This document shows, one piece after another, positions 13,013 to 24,662 of a stretch of DNA of 64,000 bases. Numbering within the stretch: position 1 is the first letter of the stretch; every line of letters begins with the position of its first letter. A program made the translations under genes and the position numbers. The stretch covers positions 7,335,058 to 7,399,057 of the forward strand of contig SCHM01000003.1 of assembly GCA_004123355.1 (NCBI GenBank), in the 5' to 3' direction. This DNA comes from Amphirosellinia nigrospora. Its lineage: Eukaryota; Ascomycota; Sordariomycetes; Xylariales; Xylariaceae. The notes under the pieces were generated by a model. That model was not told where the DNA came from. It was given only the letters and a program-made list of their open reading frames with translations, and did no database searches.

Positions 13013-14933
13013 CTAAAGGCCTTTAAGTTAAGGGCAAAAAAAGCTTAAGTTTTTAGGATTTATAAGTATACTTTAGCAAGTTAGGGTTGCCGGCTATATT
13101 GGCGTAGTTTTTCCGAATAAGTTGCTTTTAATGCGCTTTATTGTTTTGTTTTAATTTATAGTAGCTTTTTTCCCGCATAATTATATAATAATATTTGCCC
13201 GCTTTATTAATAGTAATAATATATATTAAAGCTATATTATTATTTTATAAGTAAACTATAAAATTTGTTCGATTTTTTTATTATAATAATAATATATATT
13301 TTAATAAAATAATAACTAATAAATAATATTTAGTTTTTTTATAGTAATTTTTTTATATATTATTATTATATAATAAAGTTATGTTTTTATTTATATTTTT
13401 TTTTTAAGCTTTTGCTAAATATAGGAATATATTTTTTTTTTAAAAATTAATTTTTTTTTTTTTTTTTAATATTTTAAATAAATAATATAATAGAAATTTA
13501 ATAGTAACAAAATAAATATATCTTATATATTTTTAAATATAATATATATTTAGCAACTTTTTTTAAATATAAAATAAAAATAACGATTATTTTTATTAAA
13601 TAAAATAGCTTAATAAATAATTAATATTTTAATAGTTTATACTATTTTATTAGTTTATTATTTATATAAAGTTAAAAATAAATAGCGGCTTTTAAAACTT
13701 AGTTCGTTATTATATTTAATAAGCTAGTATTAAAATTATTAAATTCGGAATATATTTATAAGCGGTAATTTATATAAATATTAATAAAAAGAACTATTTA
13801 GCGTTATAAAAATATTATATAATATAGTTTAGCTTTTATATAATTTTTATTATATTTTTTAATAATATTATATAAAGCTTTTATATAACGGTTTTTATTA
13901 GTATAACTATATTTTGTTCGATTTTAACGGGTTTATTATTAATAGTTTTATTGTTATATTTTTATAATATATAACTATAATATTAAACATTAGTTTTTTT
14001 AAAAAAAAAATTCCTAGTTATAAAATATAACTTTATAACTTAAAAAATTATTTATAAATAATTTTTTTTATAGTTTTCGAAATATTTATATTATAAAACT
14101 AATTATAAAATAATTAATTATAATAAACTATATAATAAAATAAACAAAAATAAAATATAATAAACTATTAATTAATATATAATTATTTAGCTATTATTTA
14201 GTTATAACGTTTAATATATATAATAAATTAAATTATTATTTAATAAAAAATAATATTTAAAATAATAATAATAAAATAAATAAATATTTATTATATAAAA
14301 TAATTAAAACTAAAAATATAATTAGCGGTTAAAGTTCGTAAATAAATAAATAATATTTATAAACGAAAAAAAATATACGAAAAAAATAACAAATAAATAA
14401 AAAAAAAATAAATATTTACTAATAAGTTATATTAAAAACGAATAAAATTATTTACTATCGAAAAAATAAACTCGGCTAAAAATAATACTAATAAGCTTAA
14501 ATAAATTTTTAAAAAAACTTTAAAAAGCAAAATAAAATATAAATAAAATAAAACTTCGGAATAAAATAAATTAAATAAAGCTTAAATAGCTAATTAGCAA
14601 TTAATAATTAATAATAATAAAGTTATAAGTTTTAAATCTATATTATTTTTAATATTAAAATATATAAATAGTTATAAATAAATAAATAAATTTTTTTAAA
14701 AATTGCCCGAATTATTAATATTAAATAAAAAATAAAAAACGTAAAATATAAAACTTTAAATATTAAATTATATATTAAGCATAAAAAATAAAAAAAGCCT
14801 TAAATAATAAAGTAGTTTTTAATTAAAGTAAAAGAATTTCTTATTTAAAATATAAAACCGGATAAAAAAAATTTTTTATCGATAAAAAAAACCTTTTTTT
14901 TATTTAGTTATACTTTTTTATAAAACTTAAACA
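13013..14933 (-). mobile_element. Helitron/Helentron-like non-autonomous element, long form (copy 3), inside the TRIM-like unit
   Basis: The left end CTAAAGGCC carries a hairpin at 13,019-13,035 (GCCTTTAA / TTAAGGGC), followed by a subterminal AGCTTAAGTTTTT. The right end is TATAAAACTTAAACA. The uninterrupted sister unit (around 15,905) reads GTTTATATAGTCG. Here GTTTATA precedes and TAATTA (TAGTCG after C-to-T/G-to-A change) follows the element, so it inserted between A and T with no or at most a one-base duplication. That rules out an LTR or Tc1/mariner mechanism and fits a Helitron: minus-strand 3' end = hairpin, CT, CTAG, then T. Confidence 0.78.
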
Positions 14934-15328
14934 TAATTAAAACGTTTAAAGTACGCTATATTACAACTATATAAAAAAACTATTTAAATAAGCTGTTCGG
15001 GATTTTAAATAGTATATATAATATTTTAACAACATTTTCGCTAGCATTTTATTACTTTTTTATATTTTAACCTTGGCAGACCTACGTGCCTTTATATAGA
15101 CTTGCAGACCCCTATAGACCTACGTACCCTTATGCAGACCTACAGACCCTACAGATCTACGCGGACCTACGCGGACCTACAGATCTGCAGACCCCTGTAG
15201 ACCCCTACGGACCTACAGACCCCTGCAAAAGCAATGGCGAATATGGTGGATCTGGGGACCTGCGTGGCTAGGGCTGTAGCTAGGGCTAGGCTATTGAGGT
15301 CAATAAATTTTGCTGTGTGTGCGGCACT
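14934..15328 (+). repeat. Internal unit 1, right part
   Basis: Matches 15,908-16,300. The first 130 bp or so next to the Helitron-like copy are heavily C-to-T/G-to-A altered. From CCTTGGCAGACCTACG onward it is nearly identical to the sister. It includes a degenerate minisatellite built from CAGACCTAC and CAGACCCCT units (about 15,075-15,230). Small open frames here repeat DPY/ADLQT-like peptides and are products of the minisatellite, not a recognisable protein. Confidence 0.8.
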
Positions 15329-15552
15329 TGACACAGTCACGTACGGGGGCACTAGCCACGCAGTGGCTAATGGGGCCCCGGGCTGTGGCTCGTGGGCAAG
15401 GGCCCACGTAACCCCACGTGACCCCACGTGACCCCACGTGGACCCACCTGTGTATATAGATCTGTGGCAGTGGCCTACGGCCACCACTACCACTTACACA
15501 GAACCACACAATATGACATAGATTACAGCATACCCTCTGTGATCCTGTGTCA
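15329..15552 (+). repeat. LTR 2 (shared middle LTR)
   Basis: Starts TGACACAGTCACG and ends ATCCTGTGTCA; 224 bp. It is preceded by internal-end sequence (TGTGCGGCACT) and followed by internal-start sequence (AGTGGTGCC), so it serves both as 3' LTR of unit 1 and 5' LTR of unit 2. Confidence 0.85.
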
Positions 15553-16300
15553 AGTGGTGCCTCCACTAGTAGATGGCTGGGACCAGCCACTCCGAGTCAC
15601 CTACCCCCGAGCCCTGCGGCTTGTCCTTTAAGTCGGTTCTTGCGATTAATTCTTGCGGTTGAGAATGATTTTGTTGCTTTCCGGTAGTACAAACGGCTGT
15701 TTGTAAATCTTACGCGCGGCGAATTTAGGTACTTAACCCTAGGCAATTTGCACTTGTACGTAGTTGGCGAATTTAGGTACCCGACTACGTATTATTATTT
15801 TACGCTACTGCTGTTAACGCCCCGTTAACGCTACGTTGCTATTAACGTTCCGACTAATTAAATAAACATTTTTTGAATTTTTTATTTGTTTAAGCGCTGT
15901 TTATATAGTCGAAACGTTTAAAGTACGCTATACTACGGCTATATAAAAAAACTGTTCGAATAAGCCGTTCGGGATCTTAAACAGTACAATATAATATTTT
16001 GACGACGTTTTTACTAGTATTTCGTTACCCCTTTATACCTCGACCTTGGCAGACCTACGTGCCCTTACACAGACCTGCAGACCCCTATAGACCTACGTAC
16101 CCCTACGCAGACCTACAGACCCCACAGATCTACGCGGACCTACGCGGACCTACAGATCTACAGACCCCTGCAGACCCCTACGGACCTACAGACCCCTGCA
16201 GAGGCAATGGCGAATATAGTGGATCTGGGACCTGCGTGGCTAGGGCTGTGGCTAGGGCTAGGCTATTGAGGTCAATAGATTTTGCTGTGTGTGCGGCACT
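15553..16300 (+). repeat. Internal unit 2 (uninterrupted, 748 bp)
   Basis: Reads from the PBS-like AGTGGTGCCTCCACTAG through GTTTATATAGTCG (the empty Helitron site near 15,905) to the CAGACCTAC/CAGACCCCT minisatellite and TGTGTGTGCGGCACT. No gag, protease or polymerase motif is visible, and no clear polypurine tract precedes the LTR. Confidence 0.82.
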
Positions 16301-16517
16301 TGACACAGTCACGTACGGGGGGCACTAGCCACGCAGTGGCTAGTGGGGCCCCCGGGGTGGCTCGTGGGCAGGGCCCACGTGACCCCATGTGACCCACTCC
16401 GTGGTCCCACCTGTGTATATAGATCCGTGGCAGTGGCCTACGGCCACAACCACCACTTTTACTTACACATCACACATAATATAACATAGATTCTAGCAGC
16501 CCTAGAATCCTGTGTCA
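16301..16517 (+). repeat. LTR 3 of the TRIM-like composite
   Basis: Starts TGACACAGTCACG and ends AATCCTGTGTCA; 217 bp. It is followed by ATATA and then AT-rich Gypsy remnant. Confidence 0.85.
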
Positions 16518-16522
16518 ATATA
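16518..16522. repeat. Right target-site duplication ATATA
   Basis: Partner of 12,426-12,430. Confidence 0.6.
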
Positions 16523-17750
16523 ATTAATAATATAATTAATTTTTTTTTTGCTTAATTAATAGTTAGTTTTTAGTTTTTTTTTTTTTTTAAAAATAAAACT
16601 AATATTTAAACTTAACTTTAAGTTTATCGCTTATAAATTTATTAAAAAAAAAATAAAAAAATATTTAATTTTAATAAATTAGTTTTTATTAAACATAAAT
16701 ATTTTTATTATATAATTTTAGAAATAATAAAAAGTATTTATTTACGCTTAAAATATATTATAATAAAAGTAATTATAAATTGTTTAATAATAAGTTTAAC
16801 TTTTATAAATTTTATAAAAATAGCTAATTAAACTATTTTATTTTTAAATATATTAATAGTTTTTTTATTTTTTTATATTTTTATATAAAATAGTTCGGTT
16901 ATTTTTTTTAAAACAATATTATATACTATAGCTTTATCCGCTAAAATTTAGCTTTATTTAAATTATAGCTTTTTTTAAACTTAAATAAAATGATAAACTA
17001 TTTTATTAAAATAATATTTTATATTTTATATTATAATGTTTATAATTTTTATAATATTATATAGGTTTTTAGTAATATTGTTATTTATAATAAATAAAAA
17101 AAATTTAACTTTATATTTATTAAAAAAAACATTAAAATTTTTTTTAAACATTTTAGCAAATTAAATAACCGTTATAACCGAATTAAAAATAAGCTACGTT
17201 TTTTATTTTAATATAATAATAGCAATAAAAAAAACTATAGCTTTTTTATTCGTTATAAAATATTTAGCAAACGTTTTAATTTTTACTTTTATATTTTTTT
17301 TTATTTTAAATAGTTTATATATAAATTTACTTATTTTATAATCGGGGCAATAAATTATTTATAATATTTTATAATTTTATTATTTAATAAAATATTATAT
17401 TTATTATATTAATATATAAGTTTTAAGTTTAATTAATTATTATTTTTTTTTTTTTGCAGCTTTTAATTATAATATATTTTTAATTAATTATTTTATTTAT
17501 TTTTTAGCAAACAAATTAATAAAATTTATTTAATAAATTATATTTAAGCGCGTTATTATTAATAAAGCTTATTTTACGCAAATATTTTTAACTATATAAT
17601 TTATATTAAATTATATTAATCGTTAAAATATAACGATCGCTTTTTTATTAAAGGTTTTTTTAAGCATTTTATCGTATAATTAGTTAAACTTAACCGATTT
17701 AGTTTTTTTCGTTTTATAAAAATTTATTATTTTTTTAAATAATAATATAA

Positions 17751-18026
17751 TCGAAATAAAATATTATAATAAATATAATATAAACAAAAAGTTTAAATAT
17801 TTAATTTATTTTATATTAAAAACTAATATTTTATTTAAAAAAAAAAAAAAAAATATTAATATATTAACTTATAAGTAGCAATAAATATTTATAAGTATAT
17901 GCCCTATACCGCTTAATATTACTACTATATACCGCTTAGCCTAGTATTACTATACATTTCCTATAAAGCAGCCATAATATAGCCATAGCTATAGATAAAT
18001 GGGTTAAAAAGTGGGGCTATGATAAT
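17751..18026 (-). repeat. Probable LTR (5') of the minus-strand Gypsy element
   Basis: Direct-repeat partner of 4,854-5,126. It is less RIP-altered in its right half (ATGCCCTATACCGC, GCTTAGCCTAG, GTGGGGCTATGATAAT). Confidence 0.6.
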
Positions 18027-18555
18027 AATAGTTTTTTTATTAAAAATATTAAAGCTTTTTTATTAAAAAGTTAAATAATTAAAATAAAATTAACTTTTAA
18101 TTTAATATATATAAAATATCGGTAAAATAATTTTAATATAATTATTTTTTATAATATATTTTTTAATTAGATTTTTTCGTTTTATTAAGGTATTTTTATT
18201 CTTTTAATATTTATAATAATAATTTCTTTTAAAATAAGCTTTTTATAATTAATTAGCTTATTTTTGCTTTATATAATATATTAAATATAGCTTAAGTTTA
18301 ATATTTAAATTTGCTATAAAAAATAGTATTTTATAAGTTTTTAAAAAGCTATTAGTTTTAGCTATAATAAAAAATAATCGAATAATAAGTTTAAAGTTTT
18401 TTAAATTAAAATATTAAAGCTATATAAATAAATAATATTATTATTAAATAAAATAATTATTAAAGTTTTTTATAGTAATATTTATAGCAGTTTAAATTAA
18501 CGATTTAAATAATATTTTTAAATTATTATTATTATTTTCTAGTTTAAATATATTA
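18027..18555. other. AT-rich gap, nothing recognised
   Basis: A/T-rich DNA between two LTR-like repeats. No motif or second copy is seen. Confidence 0.4.
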
Positions 18556-18857
18556 TTAATTGTTAAATAGCTAAGGAATATATATATTATATATAAAAAT
18601 AAATAAAATAAATATTAATATATATCGATTTATTTTTTTAACTATTCGTACGAAAGCTAGGCTTTTATATAAAGAATTTTTTATATAAAAAAAATTCTAT
18701 TATAATATATTATATAATTAAATCGGGCAAATATATTAGCCCAATTTTATTATTAAATAATTAATGCTATAATTAATAATTAATTATTATACGTAGTTAA
18801 TATTAATATATTAACTTTATATATAAATAATATTATAATTATAATACTAGCTTTTTT
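18556..18857. repeat. LTR-like direct repeat, copy 1 of 2
   Basis: About 300 bp shared in direct orientation with 36,545-36,848. Landmarks are ATATATCGATTTATTTTTTT, AAAGCTAGGCTTTTATA-AAAGAA, AATCGGGCAAATATA and TAATAATTAATTATYRTACG. The start TGTTAAATAG would suit an LTR beginning TGTTA. Copies differ mostly by transitions. Confidence 0.55.
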
Positions 18858-19181
18858 TTTAGCTATAACGTATTTTCGTACGATTATTTTTTTTAATATA
18901 AAAAATCTAAATATAAAAAAATATTAAACATATTATATAGCAAATATATAAATAAAAAAGCGCCCGATAATATATTAAATTATTTTTCTTAAAATGCTTA
19001 ATATTATATAACCGTACGTAAAAAAAAAAGTTAATAAATATAAATAAAAAAGCTAATTTATATATAACATTATACGTAATTTTTTATTAATTTATTTAAA
19101 TATTTTAAAGGATTAAATAATACGTTATTTTTATATTTGCTACTATTATATATAAATTAGGTTATTTTTATATTTTTTTTG

Positions 19182-19212
<31 letters not shown>

Positions 19213-19229
19213 GCGCGTATATTTATATT

Positions 19230-19263
<34 letters not shown>

Positions 19264-20175
19264 TTTAATTAATTTTATAAACTTATTAATATTAAGTTAA
19301 TAATTATTATATAATAAACATAATATTAATAATAATATTAATAATAATATTAATAGTATTAATAGTACTAATAATATTAATAATAATATTATTATTATTA
19401 TTATATTATTATTATATATAAAATTTTTTAAGTTTTTTTAAATATTATATTAATAAGCAATTAAAGCAAAATTACTATTAATATTAATAATAGCTGCTAT
19501 AAAATTTATTAACTTTATTAAAGTTTTTCGCTTATATTTATATATTTTTTGCCCTTAATAATATTATATAGTTTTAAAACTTCGTACGTTTAAAAAATAG
19601 TAATACTATTAAAGTTTATAGCTTTTTTACTAAAAATTAAACTTATAAAGTTTTTATACTAGCGTATATATAAACGTATATATATTTTTATTTATTTATT
19701 TTATATAAATAATTTTTAATATATATTTTAGTTAATTTGTTTTATTATATAATAAAACGAAAAAATATAATCGTTTTTATTTTTTATATAATATTATTTT
19801 TAAATATTATTAATTATTATTTTATTAATATATAAGCAAAGTTTATACGTTAAAAAGAATATTTTTATACGATTTTTATTTAAAATTATAGCTAAATTAT
19901 TATTTTATATTAGTATAATCCGCGTAATAATTATATTAATTATTAAAATATTTTATTTAATTAATATTATATAATATTAAGTTTTTAAAACAATATTTAT
20001 AGCGTTTATATATAGCGATCGTATAATATTTATTATTTTTATTATATATAGTTTAAGTTTAAAAAGAAAAAAAAAATAAAAGATTAATTATACGTATTAT
20101 TTTCGGGGTATAAATTTTAATTATTATTTTTATTATAATTTTTTAACTTTTTTATTATTTATATATAATATTTGC
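18858..20175. other. Low-complexity AT-rich stretch
   Basis: Contains a long T-run with an (AT)n tract at about 19,170-19,260 and an AAT/ATT array at about 19,320-19,430. No coding motif is recognised. Confidence 0.5.
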
Positions 20176-20385
20176 TTTTTAATAGAGCCTTTAAATGGTT
20201 TATATTGCTAGTAGTTTTTTTGCGCGGAGCGTAAGAAAAAACTACCTAATAATACTTATATTTAAATAAACAGCTAATATACTACTAGTTAAAAAATCTA
20301 TTATTAGATTTACTACGTAGATTTAATAATAAATTTTTTTTTTTAATTAAGCTTTATTTTATAACTTATAATATTTTTTTAAAAT
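20176..20385. repeat. Palindrome-bearing 210-bp repeat, copy 1 of 2
   Basis: Direct repeat of 30,948-31,156. It contains two inverted repeats: GTAGTTTTTTT/AAAAAACTAC around TGCGCGGAGCG, and a roughly 50-bp palindrome centred on CTACGTAG (AATCTATTATTAGAT... mirrored). Class unknown; it could be an LTR or a foldback element. Confidence 0.5.
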
Positions 20386-22900
20386 AATATTTTATTATAT
20401 AGTTTTATTATAAATATTAAACTATACTAAAACTATTTATTTTAGATTTTTCGAGGTCGAAAAATATTAATTTCCTTAGTAGTAATTAGCGCGCGATTTA
20501 TATATATCCGTTAATTAAAGTAAATATTGCGCCTTAGCATTAATTTATTTTACATTTTTATTTTTATATTTTTGTAAAATTTTTAAATAAACTAATTATT
20601 TAGCTTTAAAAAAAGCTTAATAAAATATTTTTATATTTTAAATATATTAATTTTTATAGCGTAGCTAAAATTATTATAAAATTATAAACGTTATAAATTC
20701 TTATTAATTAATTGTTTTAAATATTTAGTTTTATTATAAAGTTTTTAAACGTTTTAGTTCGCTATTAAAGTTTATAAATATATTAGTTTTATTATTAAAA
20801 TATAATTATAAATTATATATATTTTATTTTATTTTTATTATATATAGTTTATTTTATTTTTAAGCTATTATTTATAATATTAAAAATAACGAATTATAAA
20901 ACTAATATAATAATATTTTTTTTATATATTTAATTATTTATTAAATTAAACGTTAAATTTATTATTAAAACTTTTATTTAAAGTTTTTTTTTTTTAATTT
21001 TTAGTAATAATTATTAAACAATATTATTATTATTAATATAAGCTTTATTAAAAACGTTTATAAATCGTCCGATAATATAATTTAAAAATTAAAACAAAAT
21101 AAAAAAAATAAAATTATATAAAAAAACTAAAGCTAAAATTAATATTAATAAAGCTTAATTAATAATAATAAATTAAAAATTTATAAATTTTTTTAAAAAA
21201 CTAAACTAATATTTAAAATTTAACGTAAAAACTATAAATATATTTTTAAAATAATAATAAAAATAATTTTAAATAAAATCGAATTAAACTAAATATAAAA
21301 AAGCTATAAAAAATATAGCAAATTAATAATAAATTTAATTTAATCGTATAAATAAATTAAAATTTTAGCGCTTTTATAAAGTTTTAAAAAAATCGATATT
21401 ATATTTTTATTAATATTTTATTTTTAACTATATTAGCAAACTTTTTATATATAATTAATTTTAATAATATAACTATAAATAAAAAAAAAATAATAATAAT
21501 ATTTTTGCTTTTATTTTAAATATAATAAGCGTAATAATAATATCTTTATTTTGCCTTTTTTTATGCTTAAAAATAATATAAAAATATAAAATATATTTTT
21601 TAATTAAAACTAAAATAATAATAATATAAAAATAATAATAATAAAACAAATAACTTTAATATAATTAAATTTATTAAATAATAAAGCTAGCTTTAGTAGC
21701 TATAGCTATAATAAATATTATTATTATAAAACTTGTTTTTAATTATATTTATAATAAAAAATATTTATAAAATTAAACGTAAAAATATTAAATTTTAAAC
21801 TTAACTAAAATAACCTAAAAAAAAAAAAATCGTTATAAATAAAAAAAATATTATTTATATAAATATATATATTTTTTAACGTATATAACTATATATAAGC
21901 TTAATAATATAAAATTATTAAATAATAGCTAAATTTTAAAGCTATTTAATTATTTTTTATAAGTTTTACTTTTTTATAATAAAATAATAAAATTAAACTT
22001 ACTAATTATTATATTTAATAAAAATAACTAAGCTTAATATTTAAAAAGCTAAAAAAACGCTTTAAAATATATTTAATATATATAAAAAAGTTTTTCGAAA
22101 ATAATTTTTTTTTATTCGATATAATATAAAAAAAATATATTTATTTAATTTATTTAATAAGCTATAATATATTGTAAAAATAAAACTTTAGCGTAAAATA
22201 ATTTAATTAATAAAATATTATAAAAAATATTTATAACTAATAAGCTAAAATAATTATCGATATTTATTTATTAAAAAAAAAAATATATTAAATAAATATA
22301 TAAAAAAATCGATAAAGCGTACTATAAATTAAAATAAAAAAAAAACATAAATTTTTAAACGCTAAACTTTTTTATAATTATTTAAAAAATAATAATAAAA
22401 ACTTTTAAAATTTATATTTTAAATATAATAATTATAAATATTTTAATTATTATTAATTAAAAATAAATATTAATTTTTATAAACGTTATTATTATTTTAA
22501 TAATAAATATAATAACGATATAATAACGATTTAATAAAAATTATAGCTATTATAAAAAAAATAATAAAAAAATACTTATAAAAATAAAAACATAACAATA
22601 AAAATAAAAAATATAATAATAGTTATAATAGCATCGAAACTATAGCTATAACTATAATTATAGCTATAACTATAGCTATAATTATAATAGTAATTATAAT
22701 ACTATTATAATAAAAAACGCAATAGTTATTATAGCGTATATTAAGCTAATAACGCGCGTTTAAATAAAAAAAATCTAAATATAATATAATAAAAAATATT
22801 ATAATAATAATATTTTTTATATATATTTAGTTTAGCTTTTATTTATTATAAATATTATAAAAAATATAAATTATTTAATATTTTATTTTTATATATAAAA
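20386..22900. other. AT-rich remnant, unresolved
   Basis: No readable motif. A short interrupted ATAGCTATAACTATAATT-type repeat occurs at about 22,640-22,700. By position this could be the gag end of the Copia-like remnant that follows. Confidence 0.35.
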
Positions 22901-24662
22901 ATATAAGCTATATATTTATTAAAATATATAGCGTATTAATATTTTTTTATTTATTGCTAAACGATATATATAATATTATATTTAAATATTATTTTTATAA
23001 AATAAACTTTTTAATATTTAAGCTAATATAAATTAGCTAAAAAAAATACGGTTAAAAAATAAAATATTTCTAATAATAATTTATTATTTATATAAAATAA
23101 ATTAAATAAAATTTTAAATTAAAAATACTTATATTTAAAGCGTTAAATATAAACGTATATAATAAAACTTTATGTTTAAAGCTATATATATTTTCGCTTT
23201 TTACGCACGTTTCGCTAATTAATTAAAATATAAATATATACTAATTTAAATATAAATAAAACTATAATCGGCAATAAATACTTTAATATATTAAAATATA
23301 TAATAAAAAACATAAAAGCTAAATAATTACTATTAAAAATAAGCGCGTAAAAATAACGTTAAATAAATTTAAGTTTTTTATTTAAAAAATTAATAGTAAT
23401 AAATAGTTTAAAATTATAAATAAAAAAAAAAATTAAATTATAAATAAAAAACTATAACTAAATATATTAATTAATAATAATTTTTTTTATTTTTATAAAA
23501 CTATTATTAATTATTTTAAAAATATTATTATTTTTTATAACTTTAATAATTTTATTATTAATTTAAAGTTTTAATCTATAATTGTAAATACGTATAAAAA
23601 ATTACTAATATATATTATAACTATTATAGCTAAAAACGTATATTTATAAATCGAATATAAGCTATTATTTATTAATTATAATTTTATTTTATAATAATAT
23701 ATAAAATATAATAAATATTATAATAAAAAAAAACTTTTAAAATTATTCTAGTTATTAATACTATAAATACTTTAATTAAAATAAATAAAAATATTAAACT
23801 AAAATAAATTTATAAAAATTATAATAATAATATATATATTAGCTTATAAAAATTAACTATAAAAACTTTAGCTATTATAATAATTATTTTAGTATATTAT
23901 TAGCTAAAATAATTAGCTCGGGATTTTTAGCTATTTTAAATTTATTTGTTACTATAAATATTAAATTTAATATAACGTTAATTATTATAGCTATTATAAC
24001 TAATATAATATTAATAAAACTAATATTTATAAATAAATTAGCTAATTTTTAATTATTTTTATAATAACTTAATAAAACTAATAATTATATTACTAGTTTT
24101 ACGTAAAAAATATATTTTTTTAGCTATTAATATTTTTAATGTTTAGTTTTTAAATATTTTTTTTATTAATATAATATATAATTTTATTATAAGCATTAAA
24201 ATTACGCTATTATTAAAAAAACTATATATATTAGTATTAAAAAAGCTTTTTAACTTAAGCTTTTAGAAATATATTTTATTTTAAACATTAAAAAGCTTAT
24301 AAATTTTTTTAAAAATATAACTAATAATAATATTTATATTTATATTAAAAAAGCTTTTAAAATAGCTAAATTTATTAAAATTATTAAAGCTTATAATATT
24401 TAAATAAATAAAAATAAAATTAATATTTTAAAATAAAATATTTAAAATTTTTTTATTAATAATTAGTAAAAAATAAAACTAAATATAAAATTTATTTTTT
24501 TAATTAAAAAATATAAAAATTTTTAATAAAACTTATAATAATTTTATAAAATAAATTATATAATTTAAATAAATAAAGCTATATTTTTTGCGTATTTTAT
24601 ATTTATTATTTAAAAAAAATTTATAATATAAATAAAAGCTAAATAGTTATTAATTATAATAG
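22901..24662 (+). pseudogene. Ty1/Copia-like pol remnant cut by a Helitron-like insertion
   Basis: At about 24,530-24,610 the plus strand reads N-L-stop-stop-F-Y-K-I-N-Y-I-I-stop-I-N-K-A-I-F-F-A-Y-F, which after reversing RIP-type changes resembles the Copia RT segment L-x-W-F-L-G-I-R-I-x-R-D-R ... W-L-C-Q-D that follows the Y-V-D-D box. At about 23,150-23,230 a F-M-F-K-A-I-Y-I-F-A-F-Y-A-R-F-A string recalls the K-A-R-A-x-x-x-x-A-R-L-P part of Copia integrase. The match breaks at the Helitron-like left end at 24,663. Each motif alone is weak; together and in order they are suggestive. Confidence 0.45.

Larger units (their letters stand above)
12431..16517 (+). mobile_element. Tandem composite of a miniature LTR retroelement (TRIM-like): three LTRs, two internal units
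   Basis: Three copies of a 217-226 bp LTR (TGACACAG...CTGTGTCA) alternate with two copies of a roughly 747-bp internal segment. The first internal copy is split by a 1.92-kb Helitron-like insertion. After each of the first two LTRs comes AG then TGGTGCCTC, a plausible tRNA primer-binding site, which sets the plus orientation. The unit (LTR, internal, LTR about 1.2 kb) is far too small for gag-pol and has no conserved protein, so it resembles TRIM-type non-autonomous elements. The whole composite is flanked by ATATA. It is GC-rich and much less RIP-mutated than everything around it. Confidence 0.82.
4854..18026 (-). mobile_element. Minus-strand Ty3/Gypsy retrotransposon with nested insertions
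   Basis: The candidate LTRs at 4,854-5,126 and 17,751-18,026 enclose minus-strand RT, RNase H and integrase motifs in the canonical Gypsy order. Removing the Helitron-like insertion (6,761-8,690) and the composite miniature LTR element (12,426-16,522) leaves an internal region of about 6.6 kb, a normal size for Gypsy gag-pol. I infer one element that later received both insertions. The gag portion (about 16.5-17.7 kb) shows no readable motif. Confidence 0.6.

Noticed and set aside
15086-16328. Plus- and minus-strand ORFs of 60-109 codons, two of them similar to each other
   Set aside because: Their similarity is explained by the duplicated internal unit. The peptides come from the CAGACCTAC/CAGACCCCT minisatellite and LTR sequence, and no protein family fits.
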